Source: an uncultured Collinsella sp. (GTDB lineage: Bacteria > Actinomycetota > Coriobacteriia > Coriobacteriales > Coriobacteriaceae). Taken from it: a DNA stretch of 64,000 nt. A model generated the notes under the pieces. The model was not told the origin of the DNA. It did no database searches and saw nothing but the letters and a program-made list of their open reading frames with translations. The stretch spans positions 62,001 to 126,000 of the forward strand of contig CALLNU010000034.1 in NCBI GenBank assembly GCA_938005465.1. The letters are read 5' to 3'. Within the stretch, counting starts at the first letter, position 1. Each line of letters begins with the position of its first letter. A program made the position numbers and the translations under genes. Positions 46,495 through 55,603 of the stretch are shown piece after piece.

Positions 46495-46868
46495 AGAACC
46501 CCTCTCTTGTTAGGGCCGCCGAACCGTGCCTCCACGGAAATGGACGGTAGCCCGAATAAAACCGTACGTGCACAGGCGTTGTGCAGACATACGGTGCAAA
46601 TTATACCCTCATGGACATGTCACTTACGTGTGTCTTCGGCGGTTGGGAGCAGGGTTTATCCACTTTGGCCTATCAAAGGGGGAGAAGTTTATTTTGGTCG
46701 GTTTTATCAGGTAAAACGGCAAAGGGGGCCGGCCTCGGGCTGTGATGAGGCCGGCCCCCTTTGGGGTGCTATGCATGTATGTCGGCGCGCGGTTGATTGC
46801 GATGCCGCAACTGGGGAGTTTCCGCAGGTAAAACTTGCCAAAATAAACCTGTCCCTAAATGATAGGTT
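46495..46868. repeat. Gap with paired GGGACAGG repeats and a long hairpin
   Basis: Between pth (stop side) and nfnA (start side). A degenerate copy of the 20637 repeat lies at 46686-46712 and a good reversed copy at 46824-46857, giving inverted ends about 170 bases apart. Between them AAAGGGGGCCGGCCTC (46721) pairs with GAGGCCGGCCCCCTTT (to 46762), a probable pth terminator. The nfn promoter should lie in 46495-46680. No gene seen. Confidence 0.6.
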
Positions 46869-47498
46869 TTAGTGCTTGCCGTTGGCGGAAGCGGCGCCGT
46901 TTACGTGATCGCGGGCGTAGATTACGCCGTGGACGATGGCCAGACCGGCGGCGTCGGCGGCGCGGGCACAGGTGTCCTGGAAATCCTCGGCCTCGCGGGC
47001 GCGCAGCTGCTTAAGCACGTAGTCGGCGACAGCCATCTTGCCGGGAGGGTTGCCGATGCCGGTGCGGATGCGGCTGAAGTCGCGGCTGCCCATCTTGTCG
47101 ATGATGGAGCGCAGGCCGTTGTGACCGGCGTGGCCGCCGCCCACCTTAACACGCACGTCGCCGGCGGGAATATCGAGCTCGTCGTGAATCACGAGCAGCT
47201 CCTCGGCCTTGATCTTGTACTCGCGGCAGAGCTTGGAGATGGGCCCGCCCGAGGTGTTCATGTACGACTGCGGCTTGACCAGCACGATCTGGCGCTTACC
47301 GCCCTCTTCCTCGGGATCGTTGATGTTGATGAGCGCGACCTCGGCGCCTGCTTGGTTTTTCCAGTACGTGACGCCGGCCTGACGGGCCAGCTCGTCGATT
47401 GCTTTGAAACCAGCGTTGTGACGGGTCTCGGCATATTCCTCGCCAGGGTTGCCAAGTCCGGCAACCATGCGAATCTTAAGCGGCTGTGCAGCTGCCAT
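46869..47498 (-). CDS. pth: Peptidyl-tRNA hydrolase
   Basis: 209 residues. It recycles peptidyl-tRNA. GLGNPGEEYAETRHNAGF carries the catalytic His, with VHDELDIPAG and GGHAGHNGLRSI. Start chosen at the second ATG (47498), which has AAAGGA at a proper distance; the first (47504) is too close. In many Gram-positives pth follows glmU-prs directly; here 1.9 kb of repeat-bordered DNA intervenes. Confidence 0.96.
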   Translation of the reverse strand: MAAAQPLKIRMVAGLGNPGEEYAETRHNAGFKAIDELARQAGVTYWKNQAGAEVALININDPEEEGGKRQIVLVKPQSYMNTSGGPISKLCREYKIKAEELLVIHDELDIPAGDVRVKVGGGHAGHNGLRSIIDKMGSRDFSRIRTGIGNPPGKMAVADYVLKQLRAREAEDFQDTCARAADAAGLAIVHGVIYARDHVNGAASANGKH

Positions 47499-47612
47499 GT
47501 TCATCCTTTCGTTGATTTGTCGCCTGCTATGGTGAGCGACCCTGTTGCCGCTGTCAAATGGAGGGTAATTGAGGGCGTTTAGGGGCGTTTGGACGGCCGT
47601 CGAAATCAGAGG
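47499..47612. other. Short gap upstream of pth
   Basis: Contains the pth ribosome site and probably its own promoter (minus strand). No gene seen. Confidence 0.4.
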
Positions 47613-47815
47613 TGGACAGTTAGTTCAGATACGTATAAGTTCTGAGGACTCGAAGTGCTCAATTCAATGCCGATACGTTGTTTCGGAGCTTTAGTTAGTC
47701 CATATGGCGCTGTTTTGAAGTCTACCCTGCCTTAAATAGGGCGAATGGTATAGAGATAGCTGCAAAACAGCCTAATTCAATGTGTCCATCTATACGTATC
47801 TGAACTAACTGTCCA
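47613..47815. repeat. 203-bp terminal-inverted-repeat element, copy B
   Basis: Ends are 25-bp perfect inverted repeats starting TGGACAGTTAGTTCAGAT and continuing ACGTATA. Exactly the length of copy A. No gene inside. It lies 33 bases past the stop of the AbiEi-like gene; copy C lies on the other side of that gene. Confidence 0.87.
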
Positions 47816-47848
47816 GTCCTGTTCGGCGGCGCGCGGGTGATTCGCCGT

Positions 47849-48976
47849 TTAGACCGGCGCAAGGCCGATTCCGGCCCGCAGAGCGTTGAGCCAAGCGGCC
47901 TGACGCTTGCGATAGCCCTTGATACGGTATCGGAATCGGACTCCCGCGAGTCGATGCATCGTTTGGGCGAAGGCTTCGAGTGCAACAAGGTCTTTCATTT
48001 GGTCGCGATTGATAACCAGGACGTGGATGCCCATTGCCTTGAGGCCATTATTTCGATTGCCATCGTGGATGCGAGCGTTTTGAAGCTCATGCCCAATTCC
48101 GTTGTATTCGTTGTCGACTCCGGCTGCCGGGCAATATAGGTCGCAGATGGCATAGGGGATGCCCGAGGACATGTTGACCGCAAGAGTGTCGAAGTCGATT
48201 CGATAGTTGAGTAGCAGGCCTCCCATGGGCAGACTGCAACATCCGAATCCTCCAAAGCGCATGGGCGCTCCGAGAACGGCAAACATTAGGGATTCGGCTG
48301 GGGATGCAGATCCGGGTCGGGCAAGTTTGACTGCCGTGCGAAACGATGTGTATGAGCTACTTTTGGCGAAGCGTGCAACCGCCTCAAGCTCTTCGATAGT
48401 TGTGGCGGGCTCGCATTTGTAGTGTGCCTGTTCATAGCGGGTTTCGTTCTGTTGCTCGACCACCGACTGGTTGCCCAAGCAATCAAGATCGCCCGTCGCT
48501 GCGCAGCCATCGCCCTTGGGCCAGATGTCGTCATGGGCAATGGGGTATGTTGCCCCGGGAGGAAGGGAGTAGGTTCCGAGCAGTTCCATGAGAAGCATCA
48601 AGGTTTTGGCGACTGATTCATTTTTGGAACAAAGCATGGCTGTCACGGCAGGAGACGTTGCGTAGATGTCGGCCTCGACGTGCATAATTGCACCTTCAGG
48701 AAGCGGAGCGGTGAGAATATGCTGAAGAAGCCGCTTGTCGGGGCGTCTGTTGTCTTCGTCTGAAACGAGAAGATCGAGTAGTTCGGAATCATCTTCATTC
48801 CAGGCATCGAGTATCGAAAGTGCGCCAAAGTCTATCGCGTCATTATTGGGAATGCAGCTAGCCAAGGCCTGTGCTTGCTGTTCACTATCAACGGAGTCCC
48901 AGGGTAGGGCAGAGTACGCCCGTCGTGCGCGACGAATTGCGCGGAGGGCGGAGAAATGTGAAATCACGGTCGTCAT
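47849..48976 (-). CDS. AbiEi/DUF559-like protein with nuclease-type C-terminus
   Basis: 375 residues. The N-terminal half (ISHFSALRAIRRARRAYSAL ... PLPEGAIMHVEADIYATSP) follows a layout common to a large hypothetical family in Coriobacteriia. The C-terminal part, ICDLYCPAAGVDNEYNGIGHE then RNNGLKAMGIHVLVI, resembles the Vsr/DUF559 endonuclease fold (D...E-Y then a Rossmann-like strand). Role unknown; defence or toxin-like activity is a guess. No ribosome site precedes the ATG, so it may be leaderless (TTATAG lies 4 bases upstream). Bracketed by repeat copies B and C. Confidence 0.7.
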   Translation of the reverse strand: MTTVISHFSALRAIRRARRAYSALPWDSVDSEQQAQALASCIPNNDAIDFGALSILDAWNEDDSELLDLLVSDEDNRRPDKRLLQHILTAPLPEGAIMHVEADIYATSPAVTAMLCSKNESVAKTLMLLMELLGTYSLPPGATYPIAHDDIWPKGDGCAATGDLDCLGNQSVVEQQNETRYEQAHYKCEPATTIEELEAVARFAKSSSYTSFRTAVKLARPGSASPAESLMFAVLGAPMRFGGFGCCSLPMGGLLLNYRIDFDTLAVNMSSGIPYAICDLYCPAAGVDNEYNGIGHELQNARIHDGNRNNGLKAMGIHVLVINRDQMKDLVALEAFAQTMHRLAGVRFRYRIKGYRKRQAAWLNALRAGIGLAPV

Positions 48977-49130
48977 AGCTATAACGTACTAAGTTGGCGG
49001 CAGAATGCGACCCCCATACCGTTCTTTTCGCTCAGCGGGGCGCTGCGCGCCATGAACGGCTGGGTGTTATGAAATCGGTTGAGGGGATTGCAGGAAATTG
49101 AGCTCTGCCGCGAAGGTTGACGATAGCTAC
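48977..49130. other. Gap between AbiEi-like gene and repeat C
   Basis: Upstream region of the AbiEi-like gene (minus strand). No gene seen; promoter expected close to 48980-49020. Confidence 0.35.
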
Positions 49131-49332
49131 TGGACGGTTAATTCAGATACGTATAAGGCGGCGGGCGTTCGAGGCGTGCCTAAGGCCCTTGAGGGCGATT
49201 TGAGGGTAAATATGCAGCGGTTGTACTCGAGAACGATGAGATTTGGATGGCATGGCATCCGCTGGGGAGCTCAGAAGGCTCCGAACGGTCCTTTGGAGCT
49301 TTAAAAAAATACGTATCTGAACTAATTGTCCA
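49131..49332. repeat. 202-bp terminal-inverted-repeat element, copy C
   Basis: Ends TGGACGGTTAATTCAGATAC and, reversed, TGGACAATTAGTTCAGATAC: the same family as A and B with two or three changes. Interior shares GCGATTTGAG and AAAT with copy A. Non-coding. Confidence 0.85.
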
Positions 49333-49351
49333 GGGAAGGTTGGCGAGGGAT

Positions 49352-49388
49352 AGAAAAAGGGTCGGAAGCTCGCTTCCGACCCTTTAAA
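49352..49388 (-). terminator. Terminator of prs
   Basis: On the minus strand AAAGGGTCGGAAGC pairs with GCTTCCGACCCTTT and runs into T. Confidence 0.88.
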
Positions 49389-49413
49389 AGCATCAAAGAT
49401 GATGCGCGGCAGG

Positions 49414-50400
49414 CTACAGCGCGAAGTCGCCGCCGACGAGCGTGGAGACGGGCTCCTCGTGGTAAACGGCGGAGATGGCCTGAGCGAACTCCTCGGCGAC
49501 CGAGATGGTCTTGATCTTGCCGCCGACCTCGACGGGAATGGCGTCGGTGACGAGGCACTCGACGATCGGGGCGTCGTTCAGACGCTCGATGGCCGGACCG
49601 GAGAAGATGCCGTGGGTGGCGCAGACGTAGATGTCGCCAGCGCCCATAGCCTTGAGCTCCTTGACGTTGGCGCACAGGGTGCCAGCGGTGTCGATCATGT
49701 CGTCGTTGATGATGCAGGTCTTGCCCTTGATGTCACCGATGATGCCCATGACCTCGGCGGCGTTGTGGCGCGGACGGCCCTTGTGGGCGATGGCCAGGTC
49801 GCAGCCGAGCATGTCGGACAGCTTCTTGGCGGCCTTGGCGCGGCCCACATCGGGGGAGACGACAACCAGGTTGTCGGTGTCGAAGTGCATGTCGTTGTAG
49901 TACTGGCCAAACAGCGGCAGCGCGGACAGGTGGTTAACCGGGATATCGAAGAAGCCCTGGATCTGGCCCTGGTGCAGGTCGAGGGTGATGATGCGGTTGA
50001 CGCCGGCGCGCTCGAGCAGGTTGGCGACGAGGCGGGCGGTGATGGGCTCACGCGGGCCGGCCTTGCGGTCCTGGCGGGCATAGCCGTAGTGGGTGATAAC
50101 GGCGGTGATGGAGCGGGCGGATGCGCGCTTCGCAGCGTCGGTGGCGATGAGCAGCTCCATGAGCATGTCGTTGACGTTGCCGCCGGCCACGGACTGAATC
50201 AGGAAGACGTCGGCGCCGCGGACGGTCTCGTCGTAGCGGGCGTAAATCTCACCGTTGGCGAACTGCTTTAGCGTAAGGCCCGAAAGCTCGACCCCAAGGT
50301 ACTCAGCAATCTTCTGAGCGAGGGGACGGTTGGAGGAACCGGAATACACGCGGATGGACTTGCGCATATTCTCCGACTTCTCGGGATCATTAATCGGCAT
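49414..50400 (-). CDS. prs: Ribose-phosphate pyrophosphokinase
   Basis: 328 residues. It makes PRPP from ribose 5-phosphate and ATP, feeding purine, pyrimidine, His and Trp routes. GYARQDRKAGPREPITA is the catalytic flexible loop region, ITLDLHQGQIQGFFDIPV and CIINDDMIDTAGTL the PRPP loop. ATG 50400 has AAAGGAGA upstream. It follows glmU on the same strand. Confidence 0.97.
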   Translation of the reverse strand: MPINDPEKSENMRKSIRVYSGSSNRPLAQKIAEYLGVELSGLTLKQFANGEIYARYDETVRGADVFLIQSVAGGNVNDMLMELLIATDAAKRASARSITAVITHYGYARQDRKAGPREPITARLVANLLERAGVNRIITLDLHQGQIQGFFDIPVNHLSALPLFGQYYNDMHFDTDNLVVVSPDVGRAKAAKKLSDMLGCDLAIAHKGRPRHNAAEVMGIIGDIKGKTCIINDDMIDTAGTLCANVKELKAMGAGDIYVCATHGIFSGPAIERLNDAPIVECLVTDAIPVEVGGKIKTISVAEEFAQAISAVYHEEPVSTLVGGDFAL

Positions 50401-50542
50401 TACCCTTCTCCTTTATATATCGAATGCCATATAGATGCCTTTTTGCATTGTAACCGCGCGACGGGGTTTATCGAGTCTTGATAACGTCTTTACCGTCAAC
50501 GGACACGAACCGACCACTCATCCGGTTGCGCAGGTCACGATA

Positions 50543-50577
50543 GAAAAAGGAGCCGCCCCCATGGGAACAGCTCCTTA
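50543..50577 (-). terminator. Terminator of glmU
   Basis: Minus strand: GGAGCTGTTCCC and GGGGGCGGCTCC pair (some mismatches) and are followed by TTTTT. Confidence 0.75.
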
Positions 50578-50593
50578 GATGCTTGGTAAAACG

Positions 50594-52006
50594 TTATACC
50601 TCGTCGTCCTCGTGCAGACGGCGGCGATAATCGGCGGCCCAGCCCTCAATGTTTACCTGACGGGCACGACCCAGGCCGAGTGCGTCTGCCGGGACCGGCT
50701 CGGTGATGACGGAGCCGGCGGCCACGAGCGCGCCGTCGCCAATCTGGGCGGGCGCGACCATCATGGTGTCGGAGCCGATGAAGGCATCCTTGCCGATGAC
50801 GGTCTTGTGCTTGTGCACGCCGTCGTAGTTGCAGGTGATGGAGCCTGCGCCCACGTTGACGCCGGAGCCCATGGTGGTGTCGCCGATGTAGGACAGGTGC
50901 GGCACCTTGGAGCCCTCGCCGATCGTGGACTTCTTGATTTCCACGTGCGTGCCGGCCTTGGAGCCGTCGAGCATGTGGGTGCCCGGGCGCAGGTAGGCGC
51001 GCGGGCCGCAGTCGACGCCGTTCTCGATGACGGCCTCGATGGCGATGGTCTCATCGATGGTGCAGCCGCTGCCGACGGTGGTGTCGGTGAGGCGACTGTT
51101 GGGGCCGAGCTGGCATTCCTCGCCCACGGTGACGTGGCCGATCAGGTGCGTCTGCGGCCACACGACGGTGTCGCGGCCGATAACAGCGTCGGGGCCGATC
51201 CAGGCCTGCGTGGGATCGATGAACGTGACGCCCTCGGCCATCCAGTGCTCGTTGATGCGGTCGCGCGCGATGGCGGTGAGCTGCGCGAGCTGAATGCGGC
51301 TGTTGACGCCCAGGCCGTCGCGGTAGTCATCGCAGTGGAAGATGGAGACCGCCTGGCCGTGACCCTTGAGGATTTCGAGCATGTCGGGCAGGTAGTACTC
51401 GGACTGCGCGTTGTCGTTGCCGATCTCGTTAATGTGGGCGGCGAGCTGCGCGCCGTCAAAGGCGTAGCAGCCGGCGTTGCACTCCAGCAGCGTGGCGGCC
51501 TGCTCGGGCGTGCAGTCCTTCTGCTCGATGATGCGCTCGATCTGGCCGTCGGCGCCCAGCTTGATGCGGCCGTAGCCGAAGGGGTCGGGCGGGGTCATGG
51601 TCATGACGGTGCAGGCGAGCTCGCCGGTAGCGACGGTCTGTGCGAACTTGGCGACGGTGTCGGCGGTGATGAGCGGCAGGTCGCCGTTGAGCACGACGAC
51701 CGGGCCTTGCGCGATGCCGCAGGCCTCGAGCGCGACCTTCACGGCGTGGCCGGTGCCCAGGCGCTCGGTCTGCTCGACGCACTCGACCTTGGTGGCGCTG
51801 TTGGCATAGGCGCCGTCGATGAGGGCGCGCATCTCGTCGGCGTGGCTGCCGATGACGACCACGACGCGGCTGCAGCCGGCCTTGATGGTGGCGTCGACGA
51901 TCCACTGGACCATGGGCTTGCCCAGGATCTTGTGCGAAACCTTGCAGTGGTTCGACTTCATGCGGGTGCCCTCGCCGGCAGCGAGGATAATTGCGGTTGC
52001 GTCCAT
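50594..52006 (-). CDS. glmU: Bifunctional GlcNAc-1-P uridyltransferase / GlcN-1-P acetyltransferase
   Basis: 470 residues, the usual length. It makes UDP-GlcNAc for the cell wall. N-terminal nucleotidyl transferase with LAAGEGTRMKS and GKPMVQW; C-terminal left-handed beta helix with hexapeptide repeats (IGSDTMMVAPAQIGDGALV). Start fixed at ATG 52006 by AGGAGA upstream; the longer 540-residue reading to 52216 runs into the divergent ECF promoter. Confidence 0.97.
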   Translation of the reverse strand: MDATAIILAAGEGTRMKSNHCKVSHKILGKPMVQWIVDATIKAGCSRVVVVIGSHADEMRALIDGAYANSATKVECVEQTERLGTGHAVKVALEACGIAQGPVVVLNGDLPLITADTVAKFAQTVATGELACTVMTMTPPDPFGYGRIKLGADGQIERIIEQKDCTPEQAATLLECNAGCYAFDGAQLAAHINEIGNDNAQSEYYLPDMLEILKGHGQAVSIFHCDDYRDGLGVNSRIQLAQLTAIARDRINEHWMAEGVTFIDPTQAWIGPDAVIGRDTVVWPQTHLIGHVTVGEECQLGPNSRLTDTTVGSGCTIDETIAIEAVIENGVDCGPRAYLRPGTHMLDGSKAGTHVEIKKSTIGEGSKVPHLSYIGDTTMGSGVNVGAGSITCNYDGVHKHKTVIGKDAFIGSDTMMVAPAQIGDGALVAAGSVITEPVPADALGLGRARQVNIEGWAADYRRRLHEDDEV

Positions 52007-52205
52007 GTGATCTCCTGTTACGTTATAGAGACGTGTGTTTGGAAACGATACACGGCGCAATATGATACCGCAGGCATATGTTGAGCGCGTAGCGATTGAC
52101 GCGTGACGGCTGATGTCGCTGCCGCCGGCGTAGCGTTTGCGCTGCTTGCGTGCGGCGTTGGCGGTGATGCGGGGCTGTCGTTTGAGCGAGGAGACGGGGG
52201 TGCCC

Positions 52206-53093
52206 GTGGACAACATACGTGAGGAGTTTGGCGGCGAGCCCGTCGCGGCATTCTCGATGTCGCATCCGGCTGTGCCGGCACTCTATATAGTGCTGACGCT
52301 GGGGCTCACCATGTTCTCGATGCAGCCGGTGCTGATTGCGCTGTCACTTGCGGGCGGGCTGGCGTATGGATTTACGACGCGTGGGGCTGCCCGCACGCTG
52401 GGCGCACTTCGCTGGCAGCTGCCGGTGATTTTGATTATCGCGCTGGTCAATCCGCTGTTTAGCGCTTCGGGTTCGACGGAGCTGTTCCGTATTGGCATGC
52501 GCGCGGTGTATCTGGAAAGCATGGTATACGGCCTGTGCATGGGCGGGCTGTTTGTGGCGAGCGTGCTGTGGTTTGAGGCCGCGGCGTCGATGCTCGAATA
52601 CGACAAGGTGCTCGCGCTGCTGGGCAATGCCGTACCGGTGATTGCGCTCATGATCTCGATGTGCATGCGGCTTATCCCGCAGTTTTTGCGCCGCGGCCGT
52701 ACGGTGCTGGCGGTGCAGGACGCGATCGATGTGCCGGGGCGCACGCCGGCCGACCCCGTGCGCTCGCGCCTGCGGGCGTCGAGCGTGTTGATGGGCTGGG
52801 GCATGGAAGATTCGCTGGAGCGTGCGGACGCGATGCGCTCGCGCGGGTGGGGCGCCGCGACGCGTCGAACGACGTATGCGCGGTATCGGCTGGGGCGCAG
52901 CGACGTTGCCGCGCTGGTTGGGCTTGCGCTGTTTGGTGCTGCCGCGGTGGCGGTGGCGTGGACCGCGACGACGCAGTATTCGTTTTATCCGCAGCTCTCG
53001 GTGCCGGCGCCGTGGCCGGGCTATGTCGTGTACGCTGCCTGGATGGTGCTGCCTTGCGCGTTGCACGCGATTGATGAGAAGAGGTTTGGCTGA
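52206..53093 (+). CDS. ECF transporter T component
   Basis: 295 residues, CbiQ/EcfT family. About six helices and the cytoplasmic coupling region with RGRTVLAVQDAIDVPG and the conserved A-R-G type motif MRSRGWG. GTG 52206 is taken as start, with AGGAG/GGGGG upstream; the first possible codon is a TTG at 52137 without a site. It links the two ATPase domains with the S component. Overlaps the next gene by one base. Confidence 0.86.
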   Translation: MDNIREEFGGEPVAAFSMSHPAVPALYIVLTLGLTMFSMQPVLIALSLAGGLAYGFTTRGAARTLGALRWQLPVILIIALVNPLFSASGSTELFRIGMRAVYLESMVYGLCMGGLFVASVLWFEAAASMLEYDKVLALLGNAVPVIALMISMCMRLIPQFLRRGRTVLAVQDAIDVPGRTPADPVRSRLRASSVLMGWGMEDSLERADAMRSRGWGAATRRTTYARYRLGRSDVAALVGLALFGAAAVAVAWTATTQYSFYPQLSVPAPWPGYVVYAAWMVLPCALHAIDEKRFG

Positions 53094-54736
53094 TGGCTCG
53101 GTTGGATAGCTGCTCGGTAACGGGCGGGGCGTGCGGCTCCGATGTGCCTGCGATTGAGGTACGGGGCCTGAGCTTTACCTACCCCGGGGCTGAGGCGTCG
53201 GTACTCGAGGGACTCGACTGGTCTGTTCCCCAAGGTGCGTTTGCGCTGCTTGTTGGCGGTACCGGTTCGGGCAAGTCGACGCTGCTGTCGCTGCTCAAGC
53301 CCGAGATCGCGCCGGCGGGTACGCGCTCCGGCGATCTGCGCGTGCTGGGCGAGCCCGTCGCCGACATGGATGTGCGGGCATCGGCGGAGCGCGTGGGTTA
53401 TGTGTTCCAGGATCCCGAGAACCAGATCGTGTGCGAAACCGTGTGGCACGAGATGGCGTTTGGCCTGGAAAACTTGGGGCTAGCGCGTGATGAGATGCGC
53501 CATCGCGTAGCTGAGGCCAGCTATTTCTTTGGGCTGGAAGATTGGCTCCACCGCGACACCGATACGCTTTCGGGCGGACGCAAACAGCTGCTGTCGCTGG
53601 CGGCTGTGCTGGCATTACGCCCGCGCGTGCTGCTGCTCGACGAGCCCACGTCTCAGCTTGATCCGGTTGCGGAGAAGAATTTCCTGCACGCGCTGTTTCG
53701 TGTGAATCGCGAGCTGGGCTGCACGGTTGTTGTGGCGACGCATCAGCCGCGCCCAATGCTCGAATACGCGACGTGTGCGTACCGGATTGAGGACGGTCGC
53801 GTGCGCGAGGTGGCGGATATGGCTTCTTTGGGACGCCGAGAATCGCTGTTGTCCGATGACATGTTGGGGTGGGGTGCCATCCGATGTGCAAATAAAGGAG
53901 TATTCAGCAGGCGTGAGGACAATTTGGGTTCTCTGGAGCCGCCCGGGGACGTATCGAGCGCGAAAAAAAGTTCGGAATTGGACAAATCGTCCGAATTTGT
54001 GGCGCAAACGTCGCTCGAGAACGGCTCGGAAGCCTTCCCGCGCACGGATGGAAGCAGAATACTCCAAAAAATGCACGCTGGGTCGGCTACCACCCTGGCA
54101 GGGAGCTGGTTTCGCTACGATCGCGCGGGCGGTTGGGTGCTGCGCGGGCTCGATGCGTCGTTTTCGGCTGGCGCGGTGCATGCGGTTGCGGGCGGTAACG
54201 GCTGCGGCAAGTCGACAATGCTTTCGGTGCTGGCGAAGACCGCCAAGCTGCAGCGCGGCCGCATGGTGCGCGGGGCGGCCTCGGCGGCGCTGCTGCCTCA
54301 GAATCCCAAAGCATTGCTGGTTGCCGAGACGGTTCGCGATGAGCTGATAGAATGGGCTTCGACCTGCGGATATGACGAGAACTTGGCGCGGGAGCGTGCG
54401 GCGCAACTGGGATTGGACGGCCTGGAGACGCGCCACCCCTACGACCTCTCGGGCGGACAGCGCCAGCTGCTCGCACTGGCAAAGCTGCTGCTGATCGGCC
54501 CCGAGCTGCTGCTGCTTGACGAGCCCACGAAGGGCTTGGACCTGGAGAGCCGCCGCATCATCGCCCGCGCCCTGCGTGACCATGCGAAGGCTGGCGGCAC
54601 CGTCATTATGGCCACGCACGATCTGGATTTTGCCGAGCAGGTTGCCGATGACATTGCCATGATGTTTGACGGCGAGATTGCCTGCATGGAGCCCCCGGCC
54701 GACTTCTTTGCCGACAACGTGTTCTATAGGGCGTGA
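53093..54736 (+). CDS. ECF transporter ATPase, two domains fused
   Basis: 547 residues. First ATPase: Walker A GGTGSGKST (55-63), LSGGRKQL, LLLDEPTSQLD. Second: GGNGCGKST (367-375), LSGGQRQL, LLLDEPTKGLD. Between them lies a low-complexity linker (about 265-330, Ser/Glu/Lys-rich) whose local codon usage is poorer in GC. This fuses EcfA and EcfA' into one chain. ATG overlaps the previous stop (TGATG). Confidence 0.94.
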   Translation: MARLDSCSVTGGACGSDVPAIEVRGLSFTYPGAEASVLEGLDWSVPQGAFALLVGGTGSGKSTLLSLLKPEIAPAGTRSGDLRVLGEPVADMDVRASAERVGYVFQDPENQIVCETVWHEMAFGLENLGLARDEMRHRVAEASYFFGLEDWLHRDTDTLSGGRKQLLSLAAVLALRPRVLLLDEPTSQLDPVAEKNFLHALFRVNRELGCTVVVATHQPRPMLEYATCAYRIEDGRVREVADMASLGRRESLLSDDMLGWGAIRCANKGVFSRREDNLGSLEPPGDVSSAKKSSELDKSSEFVAQTSLENGSEAFPRTDGSRILQKMHAGSATTLAGSWFRYDRAGGWVLRGLDASFSAGAVHAVAGGNGCGKSTMLSVLAKTAKLQRGRMVRGAASAALLPQNPKALLVAETVRDELIEWASTCGYDENLARERAAQLGLDGLETRHPYDLSGGQRQLLALAKLLLIGPELLLLDEPTKGLDLESRRIIARALRDHAKAGGTVIMATHDLDFAEQVADDIAMMFDGEIACMEPPADFFADNVFYRA

Positions 54737-54740
54737 TGGG

Positions 54741-55454
54741 ATGACGGATTATCGCGCCGCGCGCCTACTCGCAAAACTGGAGATACCGCTGCTGCTGGCG
54801 GTTCCCGCAGTGATGGCTGCGGCGTTGCTGGCGGGTGTTGAGCAGGCGGCGTTGGCCATGCTGATTGTGGTGGCGCTGGTGCTTGCGTTGTTCTTTGCGG
54901 GTTACGAGGCATCTCGTCCGGGTTTGCGCCAGATTATGCCCACGCTGGTGCTGGCGGCGCTGGCGGCGGCGGGGCGCATCCTGTTTGGGCCCATTCCCGA
55001 CTTTAAACCGGTGAGCGCTATCGCCATTATCGCGGGGGCGACGCTTGGTCGCCGCAATGGTTTTATGGTTGGCGCGCTGGCAGCGCTGACCAGCAATTTC
55101 TTTTTTGGACAGGGCATGTGGACGCCGTGGCAGATGTATGCCTGGGGGCTCGTGGGATACGTTGGCGGTGTGCTGGCGTATGCGGGTGCGTTCGACCGCG
55201 CCGACGGCACCGTGCGCATGCCAGCGCTGCTGGCGTACGGCTTTGCGTCGGGCCTGCTCTATGGCGTCGTGATCAACGCGTATGACATCATTGGTTTTGT
55301 ACAGCCGCTTACTTGGGCGGGTGCCGCGGCGCGTCTTGCCACGGCAGTGCCGTTCGATATTACGCACGGCCTTGCGACCTGCGTGTTTTTGGCCGCCTTG
55401 TACAAGCCTTGGTGTCGCCGCATTAACCGTGTCGTCGTGAAATACGGGCTGTAA
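54741..55454 (+). CDS. ECF transporter S component
   Basis: 237 residues with about six helices. FGPIPDFKPVSAIAIIAGATLG and SNFFFGQGMWTPWQMYAWGLVG fit S-component substrate binders that carry vitamins; I cannot name the vitamin, although cobalamin-type S components share this look. It completes a self-contained T-A-S operon. ATG 54741 lies five bases after the ATPase stop. Confidence 0.85.
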   Translation: MTDYRAARLLAKLEIPLLLAVPAVMAAALLAGVEQAALAMLIVVALVLALFFAGYEASRPGLRQIMPTLVLAALAAAGRILFGPIPDFKPVSAIAIIAGATLGRRNGFMVGALAALTSNFFFGQGMWTPWQMYAWGLVGYVGGVLAYAGAFDRADGTVRMPALLAYGFASGLLYGVVINAYDIIGFVQPLTWAGAAARLATAVPFDITHGLATCVFLAALYKPWCRRINRVVVKYGL

Positions 55455-55478
55455 GGCATTTCGCGTTCCCTCACGAAC

Positions 55479-55541
55479 TTGCGGTGGAATAGTTCTCGTT
55501 TTTGGCTATTTGCTGCCCAAACAGGAACTATTCCACCGCAA
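55479..55541. terminator. Long-loop hairpin after the ECF operon
   Basis: TTGCGGTGGAATAGTTC (55479-55495) pairs perfectly with GAACTATTCCACCGCAA (55525-55541), 17 bp, around a 29-base loop containing TTTTTGG. No T tract follows, so it may be a repeat rather than a terminator. Confidence 0.6.
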
Positions 55542-55603
55542 CTTATAGGGGGAGAGGGGTCACATGATCTGTTTTCCTCTGTCCCCCAGGAAATTACTTG
55601 GGG

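Noticed and set aside
50579..52084. A 501-codon plus-strand frame over glmU
   Set aside because: Low-complexity Gly/Ala/Val/Asp shadow of glmU, with no known motif.
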